A stretch of 64,000 bases of DNA from Lachnoclostridium sp. UBA903. GTDB taxonomy: Bacteria; Bacillota; Clostridia; Lachnospirales; Lachnospiraceae. Below are positions 38,147 to 46,524 of this stretch, piece after piece; within the stretch, counting starts at the first letter, position 1; each line of letters begins with the position of its first letter. The stretch is from contig DBEP01000066.1 of the NCBI GenBank assembly GCA_002294045.1, positions 9,079 to 73,078 on the forward strand. The letters are read 5' to 3'. Under the pieces are notes generated by a model. It was not told the origin of the DNA, did not search any database, and saw only the letters and a program-made list of their open reading frames with translations. The position numbers were made by a program, and so were the translations under genes.

Positions 38147-38620
38147 ATGGTTGAAACAATATATTTTGCAGGTGGCTGTCTTTGGGGTGTACAAGCATTT
38201 ATCAAAACATTAAAAGGTGTTATTAATACTCAAGCAGGACGAGCAAATGGTTATTCAAATACTCTCGAAGGCGATTATGATGGTTATGCTGAATGCGTAA
38301 AAACAGAATTTGACTCTGAAATTGTAACTGTTTATCAACTAATGGATTATTTTTTTGAGATTATAGATCCTTACAGTGTGAATAAACAAGGTAATGATGT
38401 GGGGAAAAAATACCGTACAGGCGTATATAGTAAAGTGTCTCGGCATTTGGAAGATGCCAAGAATTATATAACAGAAAGAGCAGATAGAGACAAAATTGTA
38501 GTGGAAATTCTTCCACTTATGAATTATGTTAAAAGTGCAGATGAACATCAAGATAGATTAGATAGGTGCCCTAATGACTATTGTCATATCCCTAAAGAGT
38601 TATTACACAAATATTTATAA
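38147..38620 (+). CDS. msrA: Peptide methionine-S-sulfoxide reductase
   Basis: 157 residues from ATG 38147 (AGGTGA upstream; a GTG nine bases earlier is also possible). The active-site motif appears as GGCLWGVQ (family norm GCFWG), the cysteine reducing the S epimer of methionine sulfoxide; YSVNKQGNDVGKKYRTGVY and the C-terminal HQDRLDRCPNDYCHIP are typical of the short MsrA forms. No MsrB follows. It may be read through from the SOS-type unit before it. Confidence 0.88.
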   Translation: MVETIYFAGGCLWGVQAFIKTLKGVINTQAGRANGYSNTLEGDYDGYAECVKTEFDSEIVTVYQLMDYFFEIIDPYSVNKQGNDVGKKYRTGVYSKVSRHLEDAKNYITERADRDKIVVEILPLMNYVKSADEHQDRLDRCPNDYCHIPKELLHKYL

Positions 38621-38706
38621 CCGGCTATTATGAGCATGACCGGAAGTCAAAAAATTCCTATTTTGCCCAATCTGCTAAAATTGAAATTTGCCAGCTTCCC
38701 ATTTAC

Positions 38707-39231
38707 TCATAATTCATTGTTCACTAACTCGTATGATGGATGATACAATCCCGTCGGTTCATAAAAATTTTTCCCAATATTCCGGAAACCTAATTTTGTC
38801 AATAACTTTCTCGAAGCATCGTTTTGTGGATGATGCCCTGCATACAATTTATCTGCTTTTAATACGGTAAAGCTGTAGTCAATAACAGCTTTTGCCGCTT
38901 CGGAAGCATATCCCATTCCCAAATATTTTTTACACAGATGAAATCCAATCTCATAGGAATGTGTTTCGGAATTATAAGGACGTATACCGCAACAACCAAT
39001 CAGTTCCTGTGTAGAAAGTTCAAAAATAGGCCAATACTGTATGCGAAATAGTTTGTCATTATTAATTTCTGTTTCCAAACGGTGGATAATATCTTGTTTT
39101 GTAAACATACCGGTAGCACAAATAAAATTGGTAACCTCTTTGTCTCCCCATAACTGGGTAGCCAAATCCAAATCGTCATCGTTCCATTTTGAGAAATAAA
39201 TCCGTTTTGTTTTCATAAAAAAGTCTCGCAT
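38707..39231 (-). CDS. GNAT acetyltransferase (RimJ/RimL-like)
   Basis: 174 residues with GAGGAG six bases before the ATG. The sequence reads KRIYFSKWNDDDLDLATQLW, LIGCCGIRPYN, YEIGFHLCKKYLGMGYASEA (acetyl-CoA loop) and LYAGHHPQNDASRKLLTKLGF, which is a full GNAT fold. Substrate unknown; relatives acetylate ribosomal proteins, amino groups or drugs. Confidence 0.83.
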   Translation of the reverse strand: MRDFFMKTKRIYFSKWNDDDLDLATQLWGDKEVTNFICATGMFTKQDIIHRLETEINNDKLFRIQYWPIFELSTQELIGCCGIRPYNSETHSYEIGFHLCKKYLGMGYASEAAKAVIDYSFTVLKADKLYAGHHPQNDASRKLLTKLGFRNIGKNFYEPTGLYHPSYELVNNEL

Positions 39232-39353
39232 CTTTAACTCCTCTTATTTTCAGTCAAAACTGCCCTACAAATTCTGGTTTTTATCTCACTGACTTGGAAT
39301 TTAATTGTTTCGAATTATACTGCAACTATCAGTACGATAAGTAGGTCACAATC

Positions 39354-39959
39354 CTACTCCAATGTCTGCGTATAACTATAACCCTGTTCCTCACCTGGAA
39401 CTTGATCTCTATCCTTTTTTATTTTCTCTATCACATTTTCGTATAACTCTCTCGAAATAATAGGCTCAGTGACAAATGATATAATTTTTTGATTAGATTG
39501 TGGTTTTATTTTACCAATATACTGATTTACTTCATTTCCTAATATCTCTTTGGAATAATATTCGATTCCAAGTTCTGCCTGATACCTTTTTTCTATTTCA
39601 GTAAGGTATTTTTTATCCAATTGCATTACTAAGAATTCCTGCAATTCATGTGGCGTATCTTCCTGCTTATCCTTTTCATATTGCTCCATTCTCAAATTCA
39701 ATTCTGCAGCCACATACCTCTCAACCATAGAAAGGGGAACCTTTTCCTTTGCTTCTTCGTAAGTGAGTTCCTTTACGTCTTCGTGAATAATTTTTTTCTC
39801 ATCATTTTTCGCCATGACATCCCTTATCAAAACCTCTGGGGGATTATCATAATATTCAGTAATCATCTGGTAAATCCATTTTATAATTTCAGCCTCTTTT
39901 TTGTTTACTTCTAAATTCTCATCTTTCCAGACATATCCTAGTGGCGCTTTTCTCTCCAT
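39354..39959 (-). pseudogene. Site-specific recombinase-associated fragment
   Basis: 201 residues: APLGYVWKDENLEVNKKEAEI (the RecombinaseIII-like GY...V.P.EA.I pattern of large serine recombinases), then a charged insert and ISFVTEPIISRELYENVIEK. The resolvase catalytic domain (with its serine) is absent, so at best it is the middle of a recombinase. A ribosome site AAGGAAA is present, so it may be an unusual accessory protein rather than debris. Confidence 0.5.
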
Positions 39960-40057
39960 ACAATTTTCCTTTCATAGTTCATTTTATTAAGTATTCATTT
40001 TTCGTATCTTCTTCCGTTTTGATCTTAACACTATTATAATAAAACATCCAGTGAATT

Positions 40058-40954
40058 CTAGAGTGTGTTTGAAAAATAAATAATGCACAAAACATGTGTT
40101 TTCACCCCCATTTTTATGTTAAAATAAAGAAAACAAAAGAAGAACAAGGGGTGTTTATTCTATGAAGCGCTATGAATTAACCGATGAAGAATGGAAGCGG
40201 ATTGCTGATTTACTCCCTCCTGAAACCACTGGTAAACGAGGCCGTCCAGCGAAAGACAATCGTACCATGCTCAATGCCATGGTATGGATCGCACGCAGCG
40301 GTGCACCCTGGCGAGACCTCCCCGAACGTTACGGCCCATGGGAAAGTGTTTACAGCCGTTTTTAAAAATGGATTGAGGATGGCATCCTGGATAATATCTT
40401 CCGTGTGTTAAGTTTGGAAGCCGAATTGTAGGAACTCAGTATCGATGCTTCTATCGTGAAAGCATACCAGCACAGTGCCGATGCAAAAAAAGGGGACCTT
40501 CCAGCCAAATAGGGCACAGCAGAGGTGGTTCCAGTTCCAAGATCCATGCAGTCGTGGACGCCTATGGCTGCCCAGTAAATATCCTGTTAAGTGAAGGACA
40601 GAAAAATGATATCAACCTAGCGATTCCTCTCTTGGAAAACCTCGCGTTATCCCAAAGTAAGGTATTAGCTGACCGAGGCTATGACAGCTATGCTCTAATA
40701 GATTATATTTATGAGCATGGCGGTAAGCCGACGATTCCGTCCCGTAAAGGAGCGAAATTTGAACGTCATTGTGACTGGTGGTTATATAAGGAGCGTCATT
40801 TGGTAGAAAAATTCTTCTTAAAGTTGAAAACCTATCGAAGAATTGCCACCCGATATGATAAATCAGCCTGCTCTTATTTAGGATTCATATTACTCGCATC
40901 CATACTAATTTGATTAAAATAACCAAAATAAATGATTTTTCAAACACGCTCTAG
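40058..40954 (+). mobile_element. IS5-family (IS427-like) insertion element
   Basis: Terminal inverted repeats AGAGTGTGTTTGAAAAAT (40060-40077, one mismatch) and its complement at 40935-40952, flanked on both sides by CTAG. About 0.9 kb with a transposase gene between. CTAG agrees with the short target duplications of the IS427 group, though because it is a palindrome it cannot be separated from the repeats. The insertion falls on the stop codon of the neighbour. Confidence 0.85.
40162..40913 (+). pseudogene. IS5-family transposase, interrupted
   Basis: MKRYELTDEEWKRIADLLPP and MVWIARSGAPWRDLPERYGP are intact. A TAA then replaces a codon after VYSRF (40363), a TAG follows after LEAEL, another lies after LPAK with a frameshift, and the DDE part resumes as DAYGCPVNILLSEGQKNDIN, LADRGYDSYALIDYI and ERHLVEKFFLKLK. 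At least three lesions, so the element is not self-mobile. Confidence 0.88.
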
Positions 40955-42120
40955 CATAGGATTTCCGGATCATTCTTAAATCCGCCTGAAGTTGCAATCA
41001 AAAGGAATACAGAGTGCTTATCGGGTATTCGTTTCCCAGCTGCCTCTAACAACGCACTGCAGACCACAGAGGAAGACGCTTCCAGATAGAGGCCCAAACG
41101 GGCCATTTGTCTGATATCTTCCACTACCTTGCCCTGAGGAACGGCAACGGCAAATCCTCCCGAGCCTTTCACTGCCGCATATGCCTGGTAAGTTACGGTG
41201 GTTCCCCCTATGGACCCGGTCAGAGAATAGTCCCCAGGGAAGTTTTTCCTGTAGTCCTCGCCCGCCAGCACTTTTGATACCCTTTCGAAAGGTTCCACGC
41301 ATATCAGTTTCGGTATGTCATGGATATACCCGAATTTCTGTAGCTCCATAAAGCCCTCGTATATCCCCCAGAGCAGATCGCCTCTTGATACGGGAATCAC
41401 AATATAGTCGGGCAAGGACCTGCCAAACTCATCGAATATCTCATATGCTATGGTTTTATATCCCTGCACTCCGAAGCTGCAGCTTCCCACAGGCGGCATA
41501 CTATAGTTTGTTGCCGGATACCAACCGGAGCCTTCGGCCATTTTGCCCATATAACTCCATCTGCCCTGAACAGTATCTGCCTGCTCATCCAGAACGATTA
41601 ACTCAGCGCCGGTAGCTTCAATGGCAGTCTTATATGCCGGATTTGTTTTTCGGGGCGAGATGATTTTGCAGTCCAAACCGGAATACGCAGCATATGCAGC
41701 CAGTGATATCCCCGCATTGCCGCTTGAAGCAGCCACAATCGCTTCTTTTCCCATAGCAAGAGCACGGGCTATTATAAGCGGACTCATCCGGTCTTTATGT
41801 GAACCAGTTGGATTCTGAAACTCGTTTTTTACATATACTTCTTTAACTCCTGCGTACTGAGCCAGCTTATGAAGACGTATCACCGGTGTGTTTCCCTCAC
41901 CCAGTGTCGGAAAATCTCTATACGGCAGCAAGTTTCCATATCTCTGCATACCTTTTCCCATGGTACTTTTATATGCTGCGCCGTTATATCGGAAGGAAAG
42001 GCTGGCATTCTCATCCTTTTCCAGACATTGGGGGCACCCACGGAAATAATCGCCGACCGGATACTCCGCCCCGCATTTGATGCAGTACATTGACTTGATT
42101 TCCGCATTCAGTTCATACAT
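40951..42120 (-). CDS. Threonine synthase-like PLP enzyme
   Basis: 389 residues. N-terminal zinc-ribbon text (CIKCGAEYP and CPQC), PLP lysine in NPTGSHKDRM (about residues 103-112), phosphate loop SSGNAGISLAA and later PVSRGDLLWG. This is the fold-type II group of threonine synthases and related lyases; no hom or thrB gene is near, so another phospho- or hydroxy-amino acid may be the substrate. It is 27 bp behind the hydrolase gene in the same operon, is visibly richer in G+C than the flanking DNA, and its stop lies within the CTAG duplicated by the IS. Confidence 0.8.
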   Translation of the reverse strand: MYELNAEIKSMYCIKCGAEYPVGDYFRGCPQCLEKDENASLSFRYNGAAYKSTMGKGMQRYGNLLPYRDFPTLGEGNTPVIRLHKLAQYAGVKEVYVKNEFQNPTGSHKDRMSPLIIARALAMGKEAIVAASSGNAGISLAAYAAYSGLDCKIISPRKTNPAYKTAIEATGAELIVLDEQADTVQGRWSYMGKMAEGSGWYPATNYSMPPVGSCSFGVQGYKTIAYEIFDEFGRSLPDYIVIPVSRGDLLWGIYEGFMELQKFGYIHDIPKLICVEPFERVSKVLAGEDYRKNFPGDYSLTGSIGGTTVTYQAYAAVKGSGGFAVAVPQGKVVEDIRQMARLGLYLEASSSVVCSALLEAAGKRIPDKHSVFLLIATSGGFKNDPEILC

Positions 42121-42147
42121 ACCGATACCTCCGATTCTTTAGATTTA

Positions 42148-43629
42148 CTATCTTAACGATTCAAAATTCACTTCAGGATATTGTTTCGGCTGTCCCTCAA
42201 GAAGTGAAGATGGCTGCCCTTTCAACTCCTTATCGAAGAAGGCAAGAGAATAGGCATTGATAATGTCAAACCCCCGCTGCGCCTTGATGGGTCCGGTTAT
42301 GCCAATGTAGGGCAATAGCGGCGACCAATACGGAACATCGGTAAAATCGATGTGGAATATCCCTGCGATCTCCACATAGTAGCCATCGCCCGGCAGGTTC
42401 TCATACACTGCGCGCATAGTATCGATGGTCAGAATAATATCTTTTTCCTCCCAGGTGCCGTTGCTGCCGCGTTCTAAGCGCATGGTATCGGCACTGCGCG
42501 TGATGAACATGGTCGGTTGTTCCAGTCCCTTCCCGACGACTTCGGCGGGGATGTAAACATCCATAATGAGACAGGCCTTCAGGCGTGAATCTTTTAAGCT
42601 TGCCTGGGCTGCGTTCATACCGCCCAGCGATACTCCGAATATGCCGATGTGCTCAAGGTCGAGCCGTCCGGTCAGTATCCGGTTGGGATCGCTCTTATTA
42701 AGCGCTTCAAGCCGGTCCAGGGCAAAGCTCGCATCCAGGGCGAAATAAGGAATCGTCCCGTCCGGCAGAGGCTGCCCGTATAAGGTTGGCGCTTGCGGCT
42801 GCGGCTCCACGCTCTGCATATTGAGCGGGAGTATCTCGTCTCTCGGCAATCCGGGGATTTGCCGTCCGTCGGAGAAGCGCACCATTGGGGCAATACCCGG
42901 CTGGTCCAGGCCTATGACGATATAGCCATGGGAAACCAGCTCTTCGATCTGAAAGGTATTTGCTGAGCGGAACCCGCTTATTCCGGTAAGATACAGCAGG
43001 ACAGGGTATTGGGGCCTGTCGTCTGCAACAGGAGCGGATACCGCGGCATTTGTGGTCACATACTTGAGATGGCTGAAAACGAATTCAGGCAGACGAAGAA
43101 ACCGTCCGATCACCGGCGTCACCACATCGGCATCCTGGATGTACGGAGCCTTTTTCATCGACGGCTCTTTCTTAGCCGGATACCACACCTGCGCCATAAG
43201 TTCACGATGGTCATCGGGGTTGCCTGTGAAAAGTTCCGGACGACTCGTATCTGCCCAGTGATACGTCATCGTACCGATCCCGTATGGCCCGGTTGGTTTG
43301 GGAAAAGAAAATACGGGCAATACAACCGGCAAAACAATGGATATCACTATCCCAATGACACCGAAACCAAGACTGAAAAAATAAACGGCGCGATTCATAT
43401 GTAAGCCGATCCCGATTCCTTTACTAAACAGCCAAATCACAAAGAATATTGAGGCTAGGGCGTATGCCGGAACCATTTGCCAGCGAAAGCCTTCAACCAC
43501 CACTTGTATTGCAGCCATCAGGAGTGCGGATACGGCTGCATAATCAATCCAGCGTATGGTATGCTTAATACCTAAAGAGTAAAACGCTGTAATATTGCTA
43601 ATGACGAGAATAAATTCAAAGAATCTCAT
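42148..43629 (-). CDS. Membrane-anchored alpha/beta hydrolase (PAF-acetylhydrolase-like)
   Basis: 493 residues. Four predicted hydrophobic segments occupy about 1-110. The soluble part then starts FSFPKPTGPYGIGTMTYHW and has the nucleophile elbow GIFGVSLGGMN (serine near residue 345), a following acid in LIMDVYIPA and histidine in AGIFHIDFTD. The arrangement is that of PAF-acetylhydrolase/dienelactone-type esterases that cut short acyl or lipid esters. It has its own promoter (43674-43702). The gene is G+C-rich and intact. Confidence 0.75.
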   Translation of the reverse strand: MRFFEFILVISNITAFYSLGIKHTIRWIDYAAVSALLMAAIQVVVEGFRWQMVPAYALASIFFVIWLFSKGIGIGLHMNRAVYFFSLGFGVIGIVISIVLPVVLPVFSFPKPTGPYGIGTMTYHWADTSRPELFTGNPDDHRELMAQVWYPAKKEPSMKKAPYIQDADVVTPVIGRFLRLPEFVFSHLKYVTTNAAVSAPVADDRPQYPVLLYLTGISGFRSANTFQIEELVSHGYIVIGLDQPGIAPMVRFSDGRQIPGLPRDEILPLNMQSVEPQPQAPTLYGQPLPDGTIPYFALDASFALDRLEALNKSDPNRILTGRLDLEHIGIFGVSLGGMNAAQASLKDSRLKACLIMDVYIPAEVVGKGLEQPTMFITRSADTMRLERGSNGTWEEKDIILTIDTMRAVYENLPGDGYYVEIAGIFHIDFTDVPYWSPLLPYIGITGPIKAQRGFDIINAYSLAFFDKELKGQPSSLLEGQPKQYPEVNFESLR

Positions 43630-43673
43630 CTGCTGCTAACCTTTCAAAGGCTTCACTGCCTTATTTTATTCGA

Positions 43674-43702
43674 ATTTTATCATTTTGTATGGGCGATGTC
43701 AA
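43674..43702 (-). promoter_or_regulatory. Consensus promoter of the hydrolase-threonine synthase-like operon
   Basis: Minus strand TTGACA (43702-43697), 17-bp spacer, TAAAAT (43679-43674). Confidence 0.75.
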
Positions 43703-43830
43703 GTCGTCCAAGACGTCGGACTTTTTATGGAAGCAAACTTGGCGTCTATATGTTTCAAAAGAATATCTTGGTTTGCTTTGCGTCTTTTTTTTGTATTCAA
43801 TTATCTTCATTTTCAACCTCAAAACAAAAG

Positions 43831-43865
43831 CAAAGACATCAAAACTTAGTGTTCTGATGCCTTTG
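43831..43865 (-). terminator. Hairpin terminator, minus strand
   Basis: CAAAG-A-CATCA pairs with TGATG-C-CTTTG; on the minus strand TTTGCTTTTGTTTTG follows. It could stop transcripts entering from the HsdM cassette. Confidence 0.5.
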
Positions 43866-43992
43866 TTATGAAATTCCCATTTTGGAGGTTATCTCCCTCC
43901 AACAACCCATTGTCATCTATAAAAATGCATTTAAAAAAAAGCTAAAATTTGCACTTTTCAGCCTCATTTTCGGCTCATTTTTTACCCAAAAA

Positions 43993-44041
43993 CCACAACA
44001 TCTTGTGGTCAAACCCCTTTATTTTTCACTTTGACCACAAT
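43993..44041 (-). terminator. Terminator after displaced tail E, with alternative pairing
   Basis: Minus strand order: TTGTGGTCAAA (44041-44031), TTTGACCACAA (44013-44003), TTGTGG then TTTTTGGG (43998-43989). The middle segment can pair with the first (11 bp) or, through CCACAA, with the last to make a terminator hairpin. Segment 1 belongs to the tail E coding DNA. Confidence 0.6.
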
Positions 44042-44131
44042 TCGTCATCATTATTATCGTTTCAACGTGCCTTGAGGAGATAAAAATGATGTCGGAAGGA
44101 CCTGGTGGTTCCTTGGTGGAGAGTTATTTCA
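44019..44131 (-). repeat. Insertion scar E: element end joined to a displaced rlmD-type tail
   Basis: Minus strand: CCACCAAGGAACCACC...TTTTTATCTCCTCAAGG, then HVETIIMMTNCGQSEK and TAA at 44019. Core CACGTTGAA (44061-44069). It follows the stop of the 44172 gene by about 40 bp and closes the cassette that carries the HsdM operon. Confidence 0.7.
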
Positions 44132-44171
44132 AAAAGAATATCCGTCAAATCTTCTTTAAGTTTAAATAATC

Positions 44172-45107
44172 TTATTCCTCTTCCATCATATCACTCATCA
44201 TTTTTACATCATCAAAAGAACAAGCAATGTGATCTAACGATTTGGTATTAATGTAGATAGTATTATTAGTAATTTGCACCGTTCCTAGTATAAAGCAATG
44301 GGATTCTTTATTAAGAAATTTTTCAATATTACTAATTGAACCTGTTTTATTATGTGCAATATCTATCATTTCTTTTTTTATTGAACATTTGACATCTAAA
44401 TTTGAATTATTAAATTTATCTCCAAAATTTATCCAATACTCATTATTATTTCTTCTTATTACAGCCTTTCCATAATAGACCTTTGTTTTCCATACTTCTT
44501 CCCTATTTATACTTACTGTGGCAATTTCATTGAACAACGAATTTAAAGAATAATCATATATCTTGCCAGACAGTTCAAGTGATATCCTTATTTCATTCAA
44601 CTCATTACTCTTTTTAGCACCAATAAATTTTCTCATTAAAGTGCTCAGCAAATATAAATTAGACTTTCTTTGCTGTTTCTCTCCATCTCTTCCTACTTTT
44701 GAAGCAGTTCCAGCACTCTTTATTTGGACCCTTCCATCATCGGTTTTTTCAGTAACGTCAACTTCATCATGCTTTTTAGGTCGCCCAATATGAAATGCTA
44801 TTGCTTCTCCAATTCTTGACGCCTCTTTAAGTACTCCATGCACTTTTTTCACATCAATGCTATTCTGCCTCATTACTTCTGTGCAATTTACACTGTGTTC
44901 ACCGTATACTTTGAAATGTTCGCGCATCTTCATTTGCCATTGTGGTTTGTCCATATTTACACAGGTTATTTGAGCAGAGCAAGTCTTACAACAACATTTA
45001 AACTCTGTTTTGTCATCAATCTCTCCCATAACCCAAGCCTCATGCGCTTCCGGTGCTGTAACGTTTGTATGTAATTTTACGCTATAAGCATATTCTACCT
45101 TCCCCAT
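44172..45107 (-). CDS. Hypothetical protein with a Cys/His cluster
   Basis: 311 residues from ATG 45107 (GGGGAG upstream; the longer frame adds 21 basic residues without a ribosome site). Not recognised. About residues 36-80 read FKCCCKTCSAQITCVNM and then HFKVYGEHSVNC, a likely zinc-binding knuckle. A basic linker and a beta-rich C-terminal half (about 150-310; YYGKAVIRRNNNEYWINFGD) follow. It is the last gene before scar E, 590 bp after the HNH gene, on the same strand, so it may be part of the same defence cassette. Confidence 0.5.
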   Translation of the reverse strand: MGKVEYAYSVKLHTNVTAPEAHEAWVMGEIDDKTEFKCCCKTCSAQITCVNMDKPQWQMKMREHFKVYGEHSVNCTEVMRQNSIDVKKVHGVLKEASRIGEAIAFHIGRPKKHDEVDVTEKTDDGRVQIKSAGTASKVGRDGEKQQRKSNLYLLSTLMRKFIGAKKSNELNEIRISLELSGKIYDYSLNSLFNEIATVSINREEVWKTKVYYGKAVIRRNNNEYWINFGDKFNNSNLDVKCSIKKEMIDIAHNKTGSISNIEKFLNKESHCFILGTVQITNNTIYINTKSLDHIACSFDDVKMMSDMMEEE

Positions 45108-45699
45108 AAATTCTCCCCTATTATATTGCATCTTATGCTTGCATCTTATCCTTCTATATTGCATCTTCAATAGAATTATAAATTACACATGCCCTTGTTT
45201 ATAGCACAGATCTAGAATAAAACACTTCCCTTTTAGATATAGAAAATCAAGTCACAGCTATGCCTTTTAATCTAGTCAGTCATTGACTCAAGCCCTAAAA
45301 TTACTCCATCCATTCTTTCCCATATATTATTACTAAAATAGCAGATGGACAATAATGAAACTCTTCTGTTACAAATTCCATCATTGCATTACTGACGCAC
45401 CAACATATCCCTTTAGCACCTGCTTTTGAAAAACATCATTGGAGCAAGTAGAAATAGTTTCATTTGGCATAATCAGTTGTACATGTTACATCAGGACAAT
45501 GCAAGCGCTCCTAAAATAGAATGATGTACTGCCGTTTTTGGTATGTAAATTTCGGGGATATAAATGCTTTTGGTAATGTAAATTAAAAATCAATATTTGC
45601 AGTATTATCATATTAGAATACTTGATATTGAATGTTTTATACGGACAAAAAAAGTTAGTAGTAAAAGTAATCATATTATTATCAAAATAAGTTAATTAT
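45108..45699. other. 592-bp gap between hypothetical gene and HNH gene
   Basis: AT-rich with scattered short frames; I see no gene or clear terminator. The distance suggests a separate promoter for the 44172 gene or lost DNA. Confidence 0.4.
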
Positions 45700-46524
45700 T
45701 TAAGATGCTGCAATCTTTCTAATATACTCTTTTGAGTTACTTAATATGTAATTTCTTGCTGTTGAAGATAATTCCGCTGCCGCTTTTGTCATTTCTCGTA
45801 GCTCTCTAACTTTGTCATGAAATTGTTTTCTAGCATAAACATTATCATTATTTTTTAAATCATTATGAATACTTTCAATATCCCTAATTAAACGTTTACA
45901 CTTTACTTGTATCTGAACGCGTTGATCTACTAAAGGTTGATAATTAAGATTATAGATGCGTATGGAAACTCTAACTCTTTGAGCCTCCCAGCTTAGTTCA
46001 TCATCGACATCAGGGTATACTCGACCTTCAGTATTAAATGCAATCCATATAAGATCGCCTGCCTCTGTAGGATCAATTAGAGCTGAATCTTCGTAAACTA
46101 AGTCTTCATACTTTTTGGCAATAGATGACTTGTCCCGTAAAGGGAAATAACAATTCTTGCTTGAATTTGGAATAGAACCACTCAATCTGTAATTTAACCA
46201 GTCAAATGCTAGCCACCAATAAGCTTCATCATTATTACATGTTTTAATACCACATTCTTGTTCTTTTAATGGTATTGTTTCATTTTTCGGTCGAAAATGA
46301 TCCATATGATAGGCAGATGCAAGCTCCTTCGCCTCTGTGTACCAACACTTTTCATGTGATAGTTTAGAATAATGGTCTTTAAGTTTTCCCCAATAAGAAG
46401 CATTATCTTTAATGAATTGTGTTCTTTCTTTTGGAAGCAGAGCCATAAGCTCTTTTGTCAATCTTTCGCCCTCTTTTATTAATTCTTCCGGAGGAGGATT
46501 ATTCATTAAATCAATATATCTCAT
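45700..46524 (-). CDS. HNH nuclease, PtuB-like/TIGR02646-like
   Basis: 274 residues. The HNH region is at 60-80: CWYTEAKE, then YHMDHFRPK with H73, D75, H76; further family residues are WWLAFDWLNYR and the CYFPL stretch that spaces the zinc ligands. Such nucleases pair with RecF/SM C-type ATPases in Septu (PtuAB) and retron loci, where the ATPase holds the nuclease in check until phage infection. The start overlaps the ATPase stop (ATGA) and AGGAGG lies inside the ATPase gene end, so the two are made together. Nothing appears to be missing. Confidence 0.82.
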   Translation of the reverse strand: MRYIDLMNNPPPEELIKEGERLTKELMALLPKERTQFIKDNASYWGKLKDHYSKLSHEKCWYTEAKELASAYHMDHFRPKNETIPLKEQECGIKTCNNDEAYWWLAFDWLNYRLSGSIPNSSKNCYFPLRDKSSIAKKYEDLVYEDSALIDPTEAGDLIWIAFNTEGRVYPDVDDELSWEAQRVRVSIRIYNLNYQPLVDQRVQIQVKCKRLIRDIESIHNDLKNNDNVYARKQFHDKVRELREMTKAAAELSSTARNYILSNSKEYIRKIAAS

